Origin: Oegoconia quadripuncta
Lineage: Eukaryota > Arthropoda > Insecta > Lepidoptera > Autostichidae
Length of the DNA: 64,000 nt
Direction of reading: 5' to 3'
NCBI GenBank assembly: GCA_949316235.1
Contig: OX438745.1
Location: forward strand, 8,747,001-8,811,000
In this document: positions 36,401-43,014 of the stretch, one piece after another
How the letters are laid out: the number at the start of each line of letters is the position of its first letter
Numbering within the stretch: position 1 is the first letter of the stretch
The notes under the pieces: model-generated
Databases searched by the model: none
Seen by the model: the letters and a program-made list of their open reading frames with translations, nothing else
What the model was told of the DNA's origin: nothing
Position numbers and translations under genes: made by a program

Positions 36401-39400
36401 TTCACACGGATGGTCGGTCAAGAGGACTATTCCACTCCTTTGGCGAGCATTGGCTACTGTGAACCCGGGTCACACTGTCCACAAAATTGTCTAGTCTTCC
36501 TGCAGAACTTCATGATGTCCTCTTATATCACATATTGCAGTTCTTCATCCTCAATTACTGGGTGGTCTACAAAATTGCTTATTTTGATACATTATGATAG
36601 TCTGTTCCTCCAATGCCTTATGACAATGTAAACAACCTCTTCTTACACGAGTGTATGTCCCTTTTACGGAACTTTGCAAATTATAGTAATCCGTGGATTA
36701 TACCGTGGACTTTATGTTTATGCATTACAATTAGGAATTACACTGGAACTTAAGACATAAGGGCATAGTGTCTGGAAAATATTATTATTAAATCCTTTAT
36801 TGCACACAAAATAAAATACAAAGAATATTTAATAATTTATTTTGGAATTTACATATCTACCCATTCTATTCATTAAACGATGAAACGTTTTATATCAATA
36901 TCTTTTAATGAATTGTCTTGTTATTATAATTTTATTCATGATAAACTTTTAAAAGTACTCCGCCTTGCACTTGGTTTAAAAAAACTTTTATAAAAATACA
37001 AAAATTCGACTACGACAAATATAAAATTTTGAAAATCACCGAGAAAACAAGCAATTAAAACAAAACATTTTTGATAAAACATGTCTAAGAATCACCGCCA
37101 TAAAACCTACTTTCAAATAAAAAAAGCCCCATCCAAATCGGTCTCCCGTTTAAGAGTTAAGATGCCACAGATAGACATACGTTTGCAGCCTATTCCACAT
37201 AATTACATCATTAAATTAAATAAATAAAGAAAACTTGGAGATAATATGAGTTCCAAATAAATTTCGCATAATAGGAACCCTACGAATTCCACTAGTTGCA
37301 TATCAAACTACGGCGGGCCTGTGCGTTTAAAAAAAATAAACTACCTACGCCAATAACTTATATTTATACCATACCTACTCTAAAATGCTTATTTTATTTA
37401 CGCAAAACAGTGAATAAAAAGGCCTTTTATTCACTGTTTTGTTTTTATTCACTGTTTTGGTGTTTGAATTTGGAACACAAAATATATCCGATCTCCATTT
37501 CAATGCTTACACAAACTCCTTGCGCTAAGATTCGAAATTCAAACTCTTTGGTGCAAATAAATTCTCGAGATTTGATTGGTCGATATTTGCGACAAGGAGT
37601 TTGGCATTAGATTAAAATAAATATTGTTTCACAAGTTGACCACCCTAATGATAATAATAAGAAAATTACGCTTAATTTCAGTCATTGCTCTAATTTTAAT
37701 GTCCATTTCAATTAATGTAACATTTATTATTTCTTGATTAAATTTCTATTTTCGCTTAAATTATGTCTTTTTCTCGTAGTCATGGTATAAAGTATAGTAT
37801 GCAACTCCTGAATAAAGTACGAATTTATATGGAGGGCCATGAATCACTCGCGTCGCTCAGGATTCTAAAAGTTGAATCACTCGCTGCGCTCGTGATTCAA
37901 TCGTTAGAATCCTTCACTTGCTCGTGACTCATCTACGGCCCTCGCTTTAAATCCGTCCTTTATTCACTAGTTGCATAATATACTATTCATTTACCTAATA
38001 TGTCCTTTTTTTTCCTTACGGAAAAAAAATCACCGGTAGAAACATCCATGACTATTATAATAGATGTTCGTTTTCATCACGCAAACATTTGCCCTTCACG
38101 GACCCGTTGGTTTCACTGACAGGGTCACTATCCACTACACCAATCAGTCGTCAAGTGATTCGCAATTTATACCTTTTATACTGATACAACTACCATTGAA
38201 TCTGTAAAATACTTTCACCGTGAATTAAATGTTCACCGTCAGCAACCCCGACGCGAGAGTTTCGCAAAGTTCTAAGTTTCGTTTAATTAATCTGAAAATT
38301 TTGAAGCCACCCGACTATGAGCTCTTGAAAGTGATAGACTACCTGATATCGCTGTCTTTGTGCAGCGAACCGAGTTTGTAGGGCTTACGAAGTTTAGCGG
38401 CTGTGAACGCCTTGCCTTTTGTTTGGTTTACTAATGAAGATTCAATGTAGGACAAATTTGTTTAGGTAATTACTTTCGATTTACAATTAGCAATATTACT
38501 GGATTGTAATAATAATTTAGGTACTGTGCCGTGAGGTTTAGGTACGTATACAATGAATATGTATGCAAAATTCGTATCTTTGAAAACCGTACGGTTAGAC
38601 GTAAATACTGCTAGATTAGTAGATTTTAGTTATTTCCACAGCTTGATTCCTTACGGTATCTTGCTGTGGGGAAATGCCGCGGATATAAGTACAATCTTTG
38701 TTTTACAAAAACGAGCCGTTCGCGCAATTTATCAATTGAGACCTGCAGTGTCACTTAGACATAGCTTTAAAGTGTATAACATTCTAAACTTTTCGTCACA
38801 GTACATTTTTGAAAATCTAATGTATGTCAAAAAAAAAATAGCATCATTTAGGAAAAATAGTAATAAACATTGTGTCAATACAAGAAATAAAGATAAACTT
38901 GCAGGTCGCATAAGTCGCCTCCGCAAAGTCAGTAATTCATTCAAAGGGTTATATATACGCTTTTTCAATAAGGTTCCAGTTGATTAACAAAATCTTCCTC
39001 TTAATAAATTTAAAGATACTATAAAACAGAAACTTATTAACAAAGCATATTATAAAATATCAGACTATTTAGATGATAATTATCCTTGGACATAACCAGC
39101 TCGTTCGCATGCCAGGCTATTTCACAATTAATAATGAAATATAAAACCTTTATGTAAAATCAAAGCCTGATTTTAAAAAAGCAACCCTTCGAGTTTCTTG
39201 CTTGTTCTCAGGAGATAATTGCATTTTGAACAAGCAGTAGCTTAAAAAATGTAAAATTGACTATTTTAAGTGTACTCTGTGTACCTACAAAATAAAGCAT
39301 TTTTGACTTTGACTTTGTTAAGGCGCTCCCGTCGTGAAGAGACGATTCTGACTGAAGAAACGGTCCATGTCTATCATACAAATACATTGTTATATCAGAA

Positions 39401-42400
39401 ATGAAATGAGCATGCAAAGTATCGGCTCACTAGGTAAACAGAAAATGGTGGTAATTTCACTTGCAAATTTTAAACGGACATAGTTATATACGAAGCAAGT
39501 TAAATAAAAGCTTGTAAAAAGTACATCATGGTTCGAACCATGAATGTCGGTGCCTAAAGGACTAGCAGCATTACCCCATTTAATAGCAAGGCTAACGCAG
39601 CCTGAGGTAGCTGCCAATTCTTATGTCATCCAAGGTCTCATTTAATTTTTAATCAATCGTCGCGCTTTCGGGCCTAACTGGCCTACTGGTAACGTAACCG
39701 TATACTTATACAGGTGAAATTTAATTGGCGTAGGTAAGCCCTGGGACAGGGCTATGAATGTCTGCCCTTTGGTTGGTGGTACGACATTTTTTTGGCTAAC
39801 CACCTTATCCAAATCTGCCGCCAAACAGCAATGTTAATAGCATTGTTGTGTTCCGGTTGTCAAAGATAACATAGCCAGTCCCCCAAATGTGTTGGGGTTT
39901 TCCAGTCAGTACGCTTCCACCTTCGACCTCATCTTCACTTAACATCAGGTGTGATTGAGGTCAAGTACGAACCCGTGGTGCATAAAAAAAAACTTTATTG
40001 TAATTCATAAAATTTATATTACTTATTAAAATAAATTAAACAACTTTACGGATGAAAAGGATAAATTCAGAAACGTACAAAAATAAGAGAAGACACATAG
40101 AGAACCCATCTTTTCCCGCGGGTGTCGTTAAAGGAGACTAACGGACTTTCCACCAAAACACATAGACTAGCACGTTTTAACGGCTATAGGCTCATACCCT
40201 CCCACATGTGCATTTCTTACATTTCGAAGGTGAACTGTGTAGTTGTTTCAAGCATTTATCTTTTAATGTTTGGAACACTTAGGATCGTATTTCAGAGTTT
40301 TGCTCAAGCGTAGATCTGCGCTTGAGCATAGTTAAAAAGAGATGCCGCTATACAAGTTAAATAAAGCTGTCCTTTTCTAACTGTTCTCAAGCGGAGATCT
40401 CTGCTCAAGTAACATTCTGTAATAGGTACGGGCCGTATCTCTGACCCCCTTTTGGTGTAGGAGTCATGACGTTATGTATGTATGTAATACACAAAACTCA
40501 TTATATTATTACACTCTGCACAACTTACATCACTTAGTATAGGTAATCTATATAAGCCTTTGTTTACAGACTCTACTGCTACGCACAGAAGCATGTGAAA
40601 TCGATCCGAGCTGTAACTCGGACGGTACAGATGCCGGACAACCGTACCAAATCCGTCCGAACACGTGTCCACACGCACGTTCACTCGTCCCCATACCACG
40701 TCTCCGACCATAAGGCTGCAATCACAGTGGGCATCATAATGGGAGTGTTCTTACTATGCTGGGTGCCGTTCTTCTGCGTCAATATTGTGGCTGCCTTTTG
40801 TAAGACGTGTATACCAGGTGAGTGATAATGATCTCCTTCTTTTACGTGTCTATAAACCTAATTATATTTATATCCATATCCAGAACTCGGTAACTTTTCT
40901 TTATTGCAATTGACCTACATTAAACAGGAGTGCAATTGCGCTGTTTTGTAAAGGGGCTCCAGAATCGCCATGCGTTTATTACTGGTCTGTGAAGCCCCAC
41001 TTTGTCAGGTTTACTTGGCAGCGACCGGCCTAGGTTTGCAGGTGATTAAGCTTCTGCCAGGTCGACCACAGGAGTTTAATGTTTTAAAGCGTGCGATCCA
41101 CATGGGCTCACAGAACAAATTTGGGATAAAAGTCATCACGTAATGTATATACGTATGTGAGCGCGCTCACAATGCTGGCACCATTCGTATCCATGATTCG
41201 AACCGACAATCAGATTGAACAACTTGCAATATAGAACGACCTCTAAAAGAAATTAGGTATTCCATAGGAAAGGTCAGTGCGTAAGTACGCGACCAAAATG
41301 TATATGAAACAACTGTTTTGCAGGAATTGGTACCTAAGTGAAACCTGCATAAATTTCTATTTTCATATTGAAGTTCTAAAACTGTGTGGCTTATAGAATG
41401 TACTGTACAACTCGACATATTAATGGTCCACAGCAGTTTTAGCATAGGGATATTCAACGTGGGCAGACTTGATATCAAAGAATAATTAAGAATAACAATA
41501 GGAATAATTTATTTTTAACCACAGGTAAATATAGTAGTTTACAACAGGTAAAATTTGTAATATTAATTAGAATTTCTAAAAGTATGTTCCCAGCTGATGC
41601 TTATGCTAAGCATTAAAAATACTTGTGTTATAAGCATCAGCTGCTAACTCCTCAATGGACTCCTAAATTTACATTAATAGAACGAAATCTAAGAAACCTA
41701 TGTTTGTTATCGCCTGTGTGTGAGGGAGATATTACATTTGTATGTGTATTGTGTAAGTACTTGAAAGTGTGTACGTGAGCGTGGGTGTATGTATGTGTGT
41801 ACGTGTGTGTGTGTGTGCTTGTGTGAGCCACGAGAACTTACTATTACTTTTGTATTAGCCCATAATTTTTACTTCTTAAAACCCAATAACAATACTAATC
41901 ACGAAAAGAGTTGATAATAGGTCATAATTCTAATGACCTTTGCTCCTCTGTATAGAGTGAAATTGTATTCGTGTAATTCCTGTTTACTACTCCTAACTAC
42001 GAACAACTTTCCCTAAGAACCATAACCGAATTCGATCAAAAAAATTCGATAACCCATACAAAGTAAACCATTCTGAAACCACCTTTAGTGTGGAAATCCA
42101 ACAATTTTCGGCTGAATTTGGCTATGGTTCCTAGTGGATAGTTGTTCGTAATCAGGAGTTAAATCACCAGTAAAACTTGTATTAAGACATGTAATAATAT
42201 TTGCGTTGCTGACTAAACCATATTGTTACAGATTTGGCCTTCAAAATCCTCACATGGCTCGGCTACTCTAACTCAGCTTTCAACCCCATAATCTATTCTA
42301 TCTTCAATACAGAGTTCAGAGAAGCCTTCAAGAAGATTCTCACATCAAGGTATCCACTCTGCTGCGGCTATCAGAGTGTTAGAGCTAACACTCCAACACG

Positions 42401-42539
42401 GAATGACAACTTCGTAACCGACTATGGCACAAAAACTCTGGTCGTTAGGAGAAGTGGATCTCTTGGACTTTCAGGAGTGGATCCTACACCAAGGTCTTCA
42501 GCCGAGTCGGTTAGACCTCTGAGGGAGTATCACATATGA
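6613..42539 (+). CDS. Dop1R1: D1-like dopamine receptor, seven coding exons (whole gene)
   Basis: G-protein-coupled receptor for dopamine at the plasma membrane; insect Dop1R1 couples to Gs and raises cAMP. The coding exons 6613-6642, 13229-13316, 21687-21867, 23726-23854, 33364-33609, 40570-40817 and 42232-42539 join to 1230 nt, 409 residues plus stop. Visible in the joined protein: N-glycosylation site N15-E-T; N54 in TM1; D82 in TM2; C109 and C195 for the extracellular disulfide; amine-binding D116 in TM3; DRY at 133-135; W161 in TM4; catechol-contacting serines S207, S208 and S211 in TM5; CWVPFF at 288-293 in TM6; NPIIY at 325-329 in TM7; a CC pair at 351-352 that may be palmitoylated. 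The stretches [19 protein letters not shown] and [13 protein letters not shown] match the family as I know it. The family call is secure. The exact 5' exon is inferred from splice sites and frame. Confidence 0.97.
6856..7035 (-). mobile_element. foldback MITE family 2, partial
   Basis: Right half matches the full copy at 25904-26222: tttcattgaaatccactcaa and the terminal tttataatattagtt. Confidence 0.6.
7368..7635 (+). mobile_element. tRNA-derived SINE family 1, full length
   Basis: The 5' part has an A box (tggtgtagtgg) and a B box (ggttcgaatccc at 7422-7433) spaced as in tRNA promoters, followed by an unrelated body and the 3' segment ggaactagatggcgctgtg. The fold is not a functional tRNA. 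Transcription by RNA polymerase III is expected for the class. Confidence 0.88.
8303..8824 (+). mobile_element. 3' end of a Jockey-like LINE (family A), TTTGA tail
   Basis: Matches the copy at 38580-39318 from ttaggaaaaatagtgataaa onwards. The 3' end is a TTTGA microsatellite at about 8803-8824. A short piece of another LINE 3' end interrupts it at 8459-8492. Confidence 0.8.
8459..8492 (-). mobile_element. tiny fragment of LINE family 3 inside another LINE
   Basis: T-run followed by atgattgagtggattcgcgt, the 3' terminus of the family seen at 10359 and 22657. The related family-A copy at 38.9 kb lacks it. Confidence 0.6.
9000..9195 (+). mobile_element. LINE 3' fragment
   Basis: One frame reads [20 protein letters not shown], which resembles the C-terminal end of insect LINE reverse transcriptases, followed by taataataat. 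Clade not resolved. Confidence 0.5.
9196..10209. other. intronic stretch without recognised features
   Basis: AT-rich, no gene or repeat recognised. Confidence 0.5.
10210..10350 (-). mobile_element. SINE family 2, 3' part
   Basis: Begins with a T-run and atttatgcacgacggtttcg, then cacacctgatgttaagtg. Truncated inside the element after ctctgacaaccgg; a LINE 3' end abuts it. Confidence 0.85.
10359..10900 (-). pseudogene. 5'-truncated Jockey-like LINE (family 3)
   Basis: A 120-codon open stretch at 10393-10755 encodes the C-terminal part of a LINE protein ([20 protein letters not shown], then [14 protein letters not shown]), parallel to the C-terminus of the larger LINE at 28420. Upstream to about 10900, pieces such as MEYCCHLWD remain but with stops. 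The 3' end is a short A-tail (T-run at 10359-10376). Confidence 0.8.
11227..11461 (+). mobile_element. tRNA-derived SINE family 1, variant
   Basis: A box ggtgtagtgg, B box ggttcgaatccc at 11281-11292, then a body like the 7368 copy (cgagtcatagatgttt, ggaactagatga) and an attatt tail. Confidence 0.85.
11909..12130 (+). mobile_element. tRNA-derived SINE family 1, diverged copy
   Basis: A box gggtgtagtgc and B box gagttcgaattcc are recognisable, followed by gaacattta and ggcactagataattgg. More mutated than the copy at 11227. Confidence 0.75.
12550..12980. repeat. duplicated block, copy 1
   Basis: Aligns by eye over about 430 bp with 50940-51372. Shared landmarks in order are agattaaaattac, cttctttata, ttgttttaggagatcttagc and atcaggaactttaagat. 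Not assigned to a known element. Confidence 0.75.
13012..13158 (+). mobile_element. SINE family 2, 3' half, close to exon 2
   Basis: Matches family 2 from gttccggttgtcagagataa to the end (cacttaacatcaggtgtg). It ends only about 70 bp before the exon 2 acceptor. Confidence 0.85.
13229..13316 (+). CDS. Dop1R1: Dop1R1 exon 2, extracellular N-terminus and start of TM1
   Basis: Acceptor gaacag ends at 13228 after a tactaaa branch-like site; donor GTGAGT starts at 13317. Encodes residues 11-39 plus one base of codon 40: the N-E-T glycosylation site, an acidic stretch, and the first half of TM1 (LLSILLV). An in-frame TAG at 13211 precludes reading through from the intron. The ATG at 13238 is an alternative start, 13 codons downstream of the preferred one. 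Confidence 0.93.
15270..15525 (-). mobile_element. tRNA-derived SINE family 4
   Basis: In reverse it begins with gtggctcagcggttaac, an A-box-like start, and contains ctcacgatgttttccttc, as does the + strand copy at 21188-21380. B box is decayed. Confidence 0.7.
15830..16022 (+). mobile_element. SINE related to family 2, diverged
   Basis: A B-box-like gggttcgaacccc at 15866, then gcaatgttgatagcattgtt and agccagtcccc as in family 2. Confidence 0.6.
16519..16588 (+). mobile_element. 3' end of SINE family 2
   Basis: tttaacatcaacctgtgatt, then gaggtcaag and a final A-run. Confidence 0.6.
17240..17357 (-). mobile_element. foldback MITE family 2, partial
   Basis: Contains actactcactttatcgggg and ends ttcgcatttataatatt, matching the right half of the copy at 25904. 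Confidence 0.65.
17358..18501. other. intronic stretch without recognised features
   Basis: AT-rich intron sequence; open frames here show no domain. Confidence 0.5.
18502..18648. mobile_element. foldback MITE, family 1, copy 2
   Basis: About 147 bp with the same ends (aatggtgtcgattcggatg) and the same core (tgccgtcgcatcgtactgtt) as 70-234; the centre is shorter. It abuts a family-2 foldback copy. Confidence 0.85.
18649..18890 (+). mobile_element. foldback MITE family 2, left part
   Basis: Starts ctaactaatattataaa and contains tttatcccgataaagtgag. The right terminus is not the mirror copy, so it is truncated or a variant. Confidence 0.6.
19293..20611 (+). mobile_element. mariner transposon with both termini
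   Basis: About 1.3 kb. The left end (gtgtaaaaagtatcgggaat from 19298) and the reverse complement of the right end (gtgtactaagtatcgggaat) are inverted repeats of about 30 bp with few mismatches. TA dinucleotides flank both ends, as expected for mariner insertion. Lies in intron 2 in the same orientation as the receptor. The outermost bases are less certain. Confidence 0.9.
19485..20558 (+). CDS. mariner transposase, apparently intact
   Basis: 357 codons without a stop, near the usual length for mariner transposases (about 345). The N-terminal half has helix-turn-helix DNA-binding regions; the linker [10 protein letters not shown] is at 58-67. The catalytic triad is D158 ([10 protein letters not shown]), D253 ([10 protein letters not shown]) and D288 ([13 protein letters not shown]); D253 and D288 are 34 residues apart, the mariner D,D34D spacing. 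Cuts and pastes the element at TA sites. The start at 19485 fits the family N-terminus. Because the frame and both termini survive, it may be recent; activity is not shown. Subfamily not assigned. Confidence 0.95.
   Translation: MENIVEQRVCLKFCVSNDISCGESLKMLRNTYGESCISKTRAYEWYKAFKESREVVVDLPRSGRPSTATTKENIDRIKKLVLENRRMSLRELASEVNISFKSVHNILIDILGMKRVAARLVPKELNFVQKAQRKHVAEDMVSRASTDPTFMKRIITGDETWVYEYDMQTSQQSSEWRLENEPKPKKRRQSRSKIKVMLTVFFDYRGVVHSEFLPEGETVNKEYYLGVMKRLRESIRRKRPDLWQHNSWMLHHDNAPSHTAIIVKEFLAKNSTKVHDQAPYSPDMAPSDFFLFPKLKLPLRGKRFESIEAIKENSLNELKAIPQIAYEKCMEDWVKRWRCCIASDGAYFEGDKINLDE
20785..20947 (-). mobile_element. SINE family 1, 5' truncated
   Basis: Contains cacacagcgtcatctaattc and accagatggttgat in reverse orientation to the copy at 7368. 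Confidence 0.75.
20968..21063 (+). mobile_element. 3' terminus of the Jockey-like LINE seen at 28346
   Basis: Shares the terminal segment tgggtgtccatgggcggcgg, cccgcatgctcgtttgccgc and the A-tail with the element at 28346-31690. Only about 95 bp remain. Confidence 0.8.
21188..21380 (+). mobile_element. tRNA-derived SINE family 4
   Basis: Begins gtggctcagcggttaagacg (A box) with B-box-like ggtttgattctc, then gtgaaggaaaacatcgtgag. Confidence 0.75.
21687..21867 (+). CDS. Dop1R1: Dop1R1 exon 3, TM1 to TM2
   Basis: Acceptor ttccttccag ends at 21686; donor GTAAGA starts at 21868. Encodes residues 40-99 and two bases of codon 100. Contains GN of TM1, loop [12 protein letters not shown]2 with the conserved LAIAD aspartate (D82), and the GVNDLLG signature typical of insect Dop1R1. 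Confidence 0.97.
22362..22452 (-). mobile_element. RTE-like 3' end fragment
   Basis: In reverse it reads as the common lepidopteran RTE end (ctatgggagagacttatatt, then gtggtcctcttgtggctgat). Confidence 0.55.
22500..22655 (+). mobile_element. SINE family 1, diverged copy with internal insertion
   Basis: Follows the 11227 copy but has about 50 extra bases in the middle, between gatgaatac and gaacatttatccctg. Confidence 0.55.
22657..22790 (-). mobile_element. 3' end of LINE family 3
   Basis: T-run, then ctcacctgatggaaagtgac and cgcgatcccagtaaatgcct, identical to 10380-10490 over most bases. Confidence 0.85.
22850..23138 (+). mobile_element. tRNA-derived SINE family 2, nearly full
   Basis: B-box-like ggaggttcgattcct at 22891, the middle gtctgccgccaaaacaacaa, and the 3' cttaacatcaggtgtgattg. 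Confidence 0.8.
23215..23472 (+). mobile_element. RTE-like LINE 3' end
   Basis: Broken coding sequence equivalent to the C-terminal end of RTE-clade proteins (aagttgaagtgacattgggc, then ggaggcctttgttcagcagt), with a gatgatgatga tail. Confidence 0.65.
23726..23854 (+). CDS. Dop1R1: Dop1R1 exon 4, extracellular loop 1 and TM3
   Basis: Acceptor cctgtacag ends at 23725; donor GTATTT starts at 23855. Encodes residues 101-142 with split codons at both ends. Carries the disulfide cysteine C109, the amine-binding aspartate D116 and the [10 protein letters not shown] segment, so this single exon holds the ligand anchor and the G-protein switch. Confidence 0.97.
23938..24245 (-). mobile_element. 3' end of LINE family A, antisense
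   Basis: In reverse: gagtttcttgctcgttcttc and a TTTTGAA-type tail at 23938-23970, matching the + strand copies at 32405 and 53713. Confidence 0.75.
24757..24861. mobile_element. partial foldback MITE family 3 next to a full copy
   Basis: Matches the core of the copy at 41982 (acccatacaaagtaaaccat) and runs into the next copy. Confidence 0.6.
24862..25055. mobile_element. foldback MITE family 3, copy 1
   Basis: Left gaaccatagccgaattcgg and its reverse complement near the right end; outer ends actcctgattaagaacaat and its mirror. About 194 bp, no ORF. Confidence 0.8.
25904..26222. mobile_element. foldback MITE family 2, full copy
   Basis: The left end ctaactaatattataaatgc and the reverse complement of the right end agree over about 31 bp with one mismatch. 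Symmetry continues inward (cggatttggatgaaat against atttcatccatatccg). No ORF. Confidence 0.85.
26407..26957 (+). mobile_element. PIF/Harbinger-like deletion derivative
   Basis: 551 bp with perfect 26-bp terminal inverted repeats (ccaggcccctatttcaccaa and on). Just inside, acaattgtc motifs recur as subterminal repeats. It carries the start of a transposase-like gene (26725-26912), so it looks internally deleted. Target duplication is unclear because the termini are themselves palindromic with the flank. Confidence 0.75.
26725..26912 (+). pseudogene. N-terminal remnant of a Harbinger-like transposase
   Basis: From ATG 26725: [14 protein letters not shown], then [15 protein letters not shown]. 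After a one-base insertion (run of T at 26839-26842) the frame resumes as [18 protein letters not shown], which resembles the FRxSKxTVxxLxxxI region of PIF/Harbinger transposases. The catalytic domain is missing. Assignment rests on this short motif. Confidence 0.55.
27447..27468. repeat. poly-A run
   Basis: About 22 consecutive A, possibly the tail of an old retroelement; no body recognised upstream. Confidence 0.7.
27477..27675 (-). mobile_element. foldback MITE family 2, right part
   Basis: Contains ctactcactttatccagata and ends tttataatattagttag, like the full copy. Confidence 0.65.
28346..31690 (-). mobile_element. nearly full-length Jockey-like LINE, antisense in intron 4
   Basis: About 3.3 kb. 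The poly-A tail is the T-run at 28348-28370. One long frame carries endonuclease, reverse transcriptase and C-terminal region. The 5' part around 31560-31690 (gaccggggaagtaccaccct in reverse) looks like a 5' UTR. Further upstream, a short piece reading [11 protein letters not shown] belongs to a different element, so the left border is near 31690. No gag-like ORF1 was seen. Confidence 0.85.
28420..31548 (-). pseudogene. LINE ORF: endonuclease plus reverse transcriptase, two stops
   Basis: A single frame of 1043 codons broken only by TAA at 30382-30384 and TAA at 29020-29022. Segment 31548-30385: endonuclease with [20 protein letters not shown] and SSDHCLI, the metal- and phosphate-binding motifs of apurinic-type endonucleases. 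Segment 30360-29023: reverse transcriptase with [27 protein letters not shown] and CYADDSTG (catalytic DD). Segment 28989-28420: C-terminal region with [14 protein letters not shown]. The second stop is in a position where relatives I recall have glutamine, consistent with one C-to-T change. The protein copies its RNA into target DNA. As it stands it could not make full-length protein. Confidence 0.88.
31691..31760 (-). pseudogene. small fragment of another LINE
   Basis: Reads [11 protein letters not shown], a motif common near the C-terminus of lepidopteran LINE proteins. It stops where the larger element begins. Confidence 0.5.
31761..32404. other. intronic stretch without recognised features
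   Basis: AT-rich; no gene or repeat recognised. Confidence 0.5.
32405..32882 (+). mobile_element. 3' end of LINE family A, TTTGA tail
   Basis: Includes broken coding sequence (aatacaagatataaaagtaa), gagtttcttgctcgttcttc and a TTTGA tail at 32862-32882. The tail runs straight into an antisense SINE. Confidence 0.8.
32883..33100 (-). mobile_element. SINE family 2, missing its 3' tip
   Basis: Matches family 2 (caatcacacctgatgttaag to gtttggcggcagatttagat) but lacks the terminal A-run because the LINE tail takes its place. Confidence 0.85.
33127..33165 (+). mobile_element. 5' tip of SINE family 1
   Basis: acgaccgattggtgtagttg matches the A-box end of family 1; about 40 bp only. Confidence 0.45.
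33364..33609 (+). CDS. Dop1R1: Dop1R1 exon 5, TM4, loop 2 and TM5
   Basis: Acceptor attgttcacag ends at 33363; donor GTAAGT starts at 33610. Encodes residues 144-224. Contains W161 of TM4, loop 2 with C195 (YPTCAL), and TM5 with the serines of [11 protein letters not shown] that bind catechol hydroxyls in this family. Confidence 0.97.
34110..34372. repeat. degenerate tandem array, unit about 31-32 bp
   Basis: Six to seven rows can be aligned around the pattern tataatgttcatttcatata followed by attatcatttg. Units are strongly diverged, with cata/tata and ataatt recurring in register. Confidence 0.65.
34479..34770 (-). mobile_element. tRNA-derived SINE family 2, full length
   Basis: 3' A-run (T-run at 34472-34481), the cacacctgatgttaagtg block, gccaggcggacaa, and a B-box-like 5' end near 34733-34748. 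Confidence 0.85.
35478..35495. repeat. (AC)n microsatellite
   Basis: Nine ac units, seen directly. Confidence 0.85.
35920..36129 (-). other. unrecognised 69-codon open frame, possible terminal exon
   Basis: Reads [19 protein letters not shown] and later [20 protein letters not shown] before TAA. An acceptor-like tgatacag precedes it, and AATAAA occurs twice within 120 bp downstream (near 35870 and 35820 on this strand). No family recognised; may be chance. Confidence 0.2.
37403..37441. repeat. short near-perfect palindrome
   Basis: Arms caaaacagtgaataaaa and its complement around ggcc. A direct copy of the right arm (ttattcactgttttg) follows at once. Confidence 0.85.
37795..37985. mobile_element. 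foldback element, family 4
   Basis: The left part (gtatgcaactcctgaataaa, gagggcca) mirrors the right part (ctttattcactagttgcata, cggccctcg). The middle has several gaatcactcg / cgtgattca segments. No ORF. Confidence 0.7.
38041..38153 (-). mobile_element. SINE family 1, 5' part
   Basis: In reverse: A box ggtgtagtgg, then gggtccgtgaagggcaaatg and gatgaaaacgaac. Confidence 0.7.
38580..39318 (+). mobile_element. 5'-truncated LINE family A, TTTGAC tail
   Basis: An open stretch encodes a C-terminal LINE region: [20 protein letters not shown], then [16 protein letters not shown]. The later coding part is frameshifted. The 3' end is tttttgactttgactttg at 39300-39318. Confidence 0.85.
39752..39992 (+). 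mobile_element. SINE family 2
   Basis: gccgccaaacagcaatgtta, gttccggttgtcaaagataa and cttaacatcaggtgtgattg, ending in an A-run. Confidence 0.85.
40277..40435. mobile_element. foldback element with CTCAAG motifs, copy A
   Basis: The left end cttaggatcgtatttc and the reverse complement of the right end (ggcccgtacctatt) are related. The arms carry gctcaagcgtagatctgcgc and ctcaagcggagatctctgct. Confidence 0.55.
40570..40817 (+). CDS. Dop1R1: Dop1R1 exon 6, intracellular loop 3 and TM6
   Basis: Acceptor ttgtttacag ends at 40569; donor GTGAGT starts at 40818. Encodes residues 226-307. The basic third loop starts [13 protein letters not shown] and leads into the conserved [15 protein letters not shown]6 carries CWVPFFCVN. 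Loop 3 is short compared with D2-like receptors, as expected for D1-like ones. Confidence 0.97.
41775..41825. repeat. GT-rich microsatellite
   Basis: Imperfect gt repeats with gtgtgtgtgtgtg at 41805-41817. Confidence 0.8.
41982..42175. mobile_element. foldback MITE family 3, copy 2
   Basis: gaaccataaccgaattcgat and its mirror ttggctatggttcctagtgg; same design as 24862-25055. Ends 56 bp before exon 7. Confidence 0.8.
42232..42539 (+). CDS. Dop1R1: Dop1R1 exon 7, TM7 and C-terminal tail
   Basis: Acceptor tattgttacag ends at 42231; stop TGA at 42537-42539. Encodes residues 309-409: TM7 with [13 protein letters not shown], helix 8, a CC pair, and a serine- and arginine-rich tail ending EYHI. 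The tail includes [12 protein letters not shown], which resembles the conserved distal tail of insect Dop1R1. Confidence 0.97.
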
Positions 42540-43014
42540 CAAGAAGATGGTAGTAGCAACAACGTGCTACTGGATAAGAGCGATGTTGTTTGAATTGGAA
42601 AGCTTAGTATTTTTGTATGCGGTGGAGAAATGGGTTACGAAAGCAATTACGATTATAATATAAAAGACAGTGTAAAATAATATACAGTATGAGTAATTAG
42701 TTATCTCAGTTCGATAGGAAAAGAAATTGCTCCTCCTGCTTGCACACAAAACAGCCAAAGTATCTCTCGCTATCTCGGCGCCGCGCGCTCCAAGTACTTT
42801 GACATAGCTGCAACTAGCGAGGCAATGGGTCTATTATGTCTAAATGTGGAGAAAAATCCTTAAAAACATATTTAGAATTTAAAGATTATGTTTTACGTAC
42901 CCATGTAGGCAGGAACAGTTTAGACGCGTTAAAATGTCATATGTAAATATGAAGATATCAAAAAATATCTTACCATAAGTCATTCTTGCAGAATTTCAGT
43001 TAGGCAAAACATAT
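42540..43014 (+). other. downstream flank, probable Dop1R1 3' UTR
   Basis: Follows the stop codon directly, so at least its start should be 3' UTR. No clear AATAAA seen before 43015; the polyadenylation site is not located. Confidence 0.4.

Larger units (their letters stand above)
33610..40569 (+). other. Dop1R1 intron 5
   Basis: 7.0 kb, phase 2. Contains the degenerate array at 34110, SINEs, a LINE end and foldback elements listed separately. 36140-37290 holds nothing recognised. Confidence 0.7.
40818..42231 (+). other. Dop1R1 intron 6
   Basis: 1.4 kb, phase 1. Holds a GT-rich microsatellite and a foldback MITE near its end; 40830-41770 nothing recognised. Confidence 0.75.
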
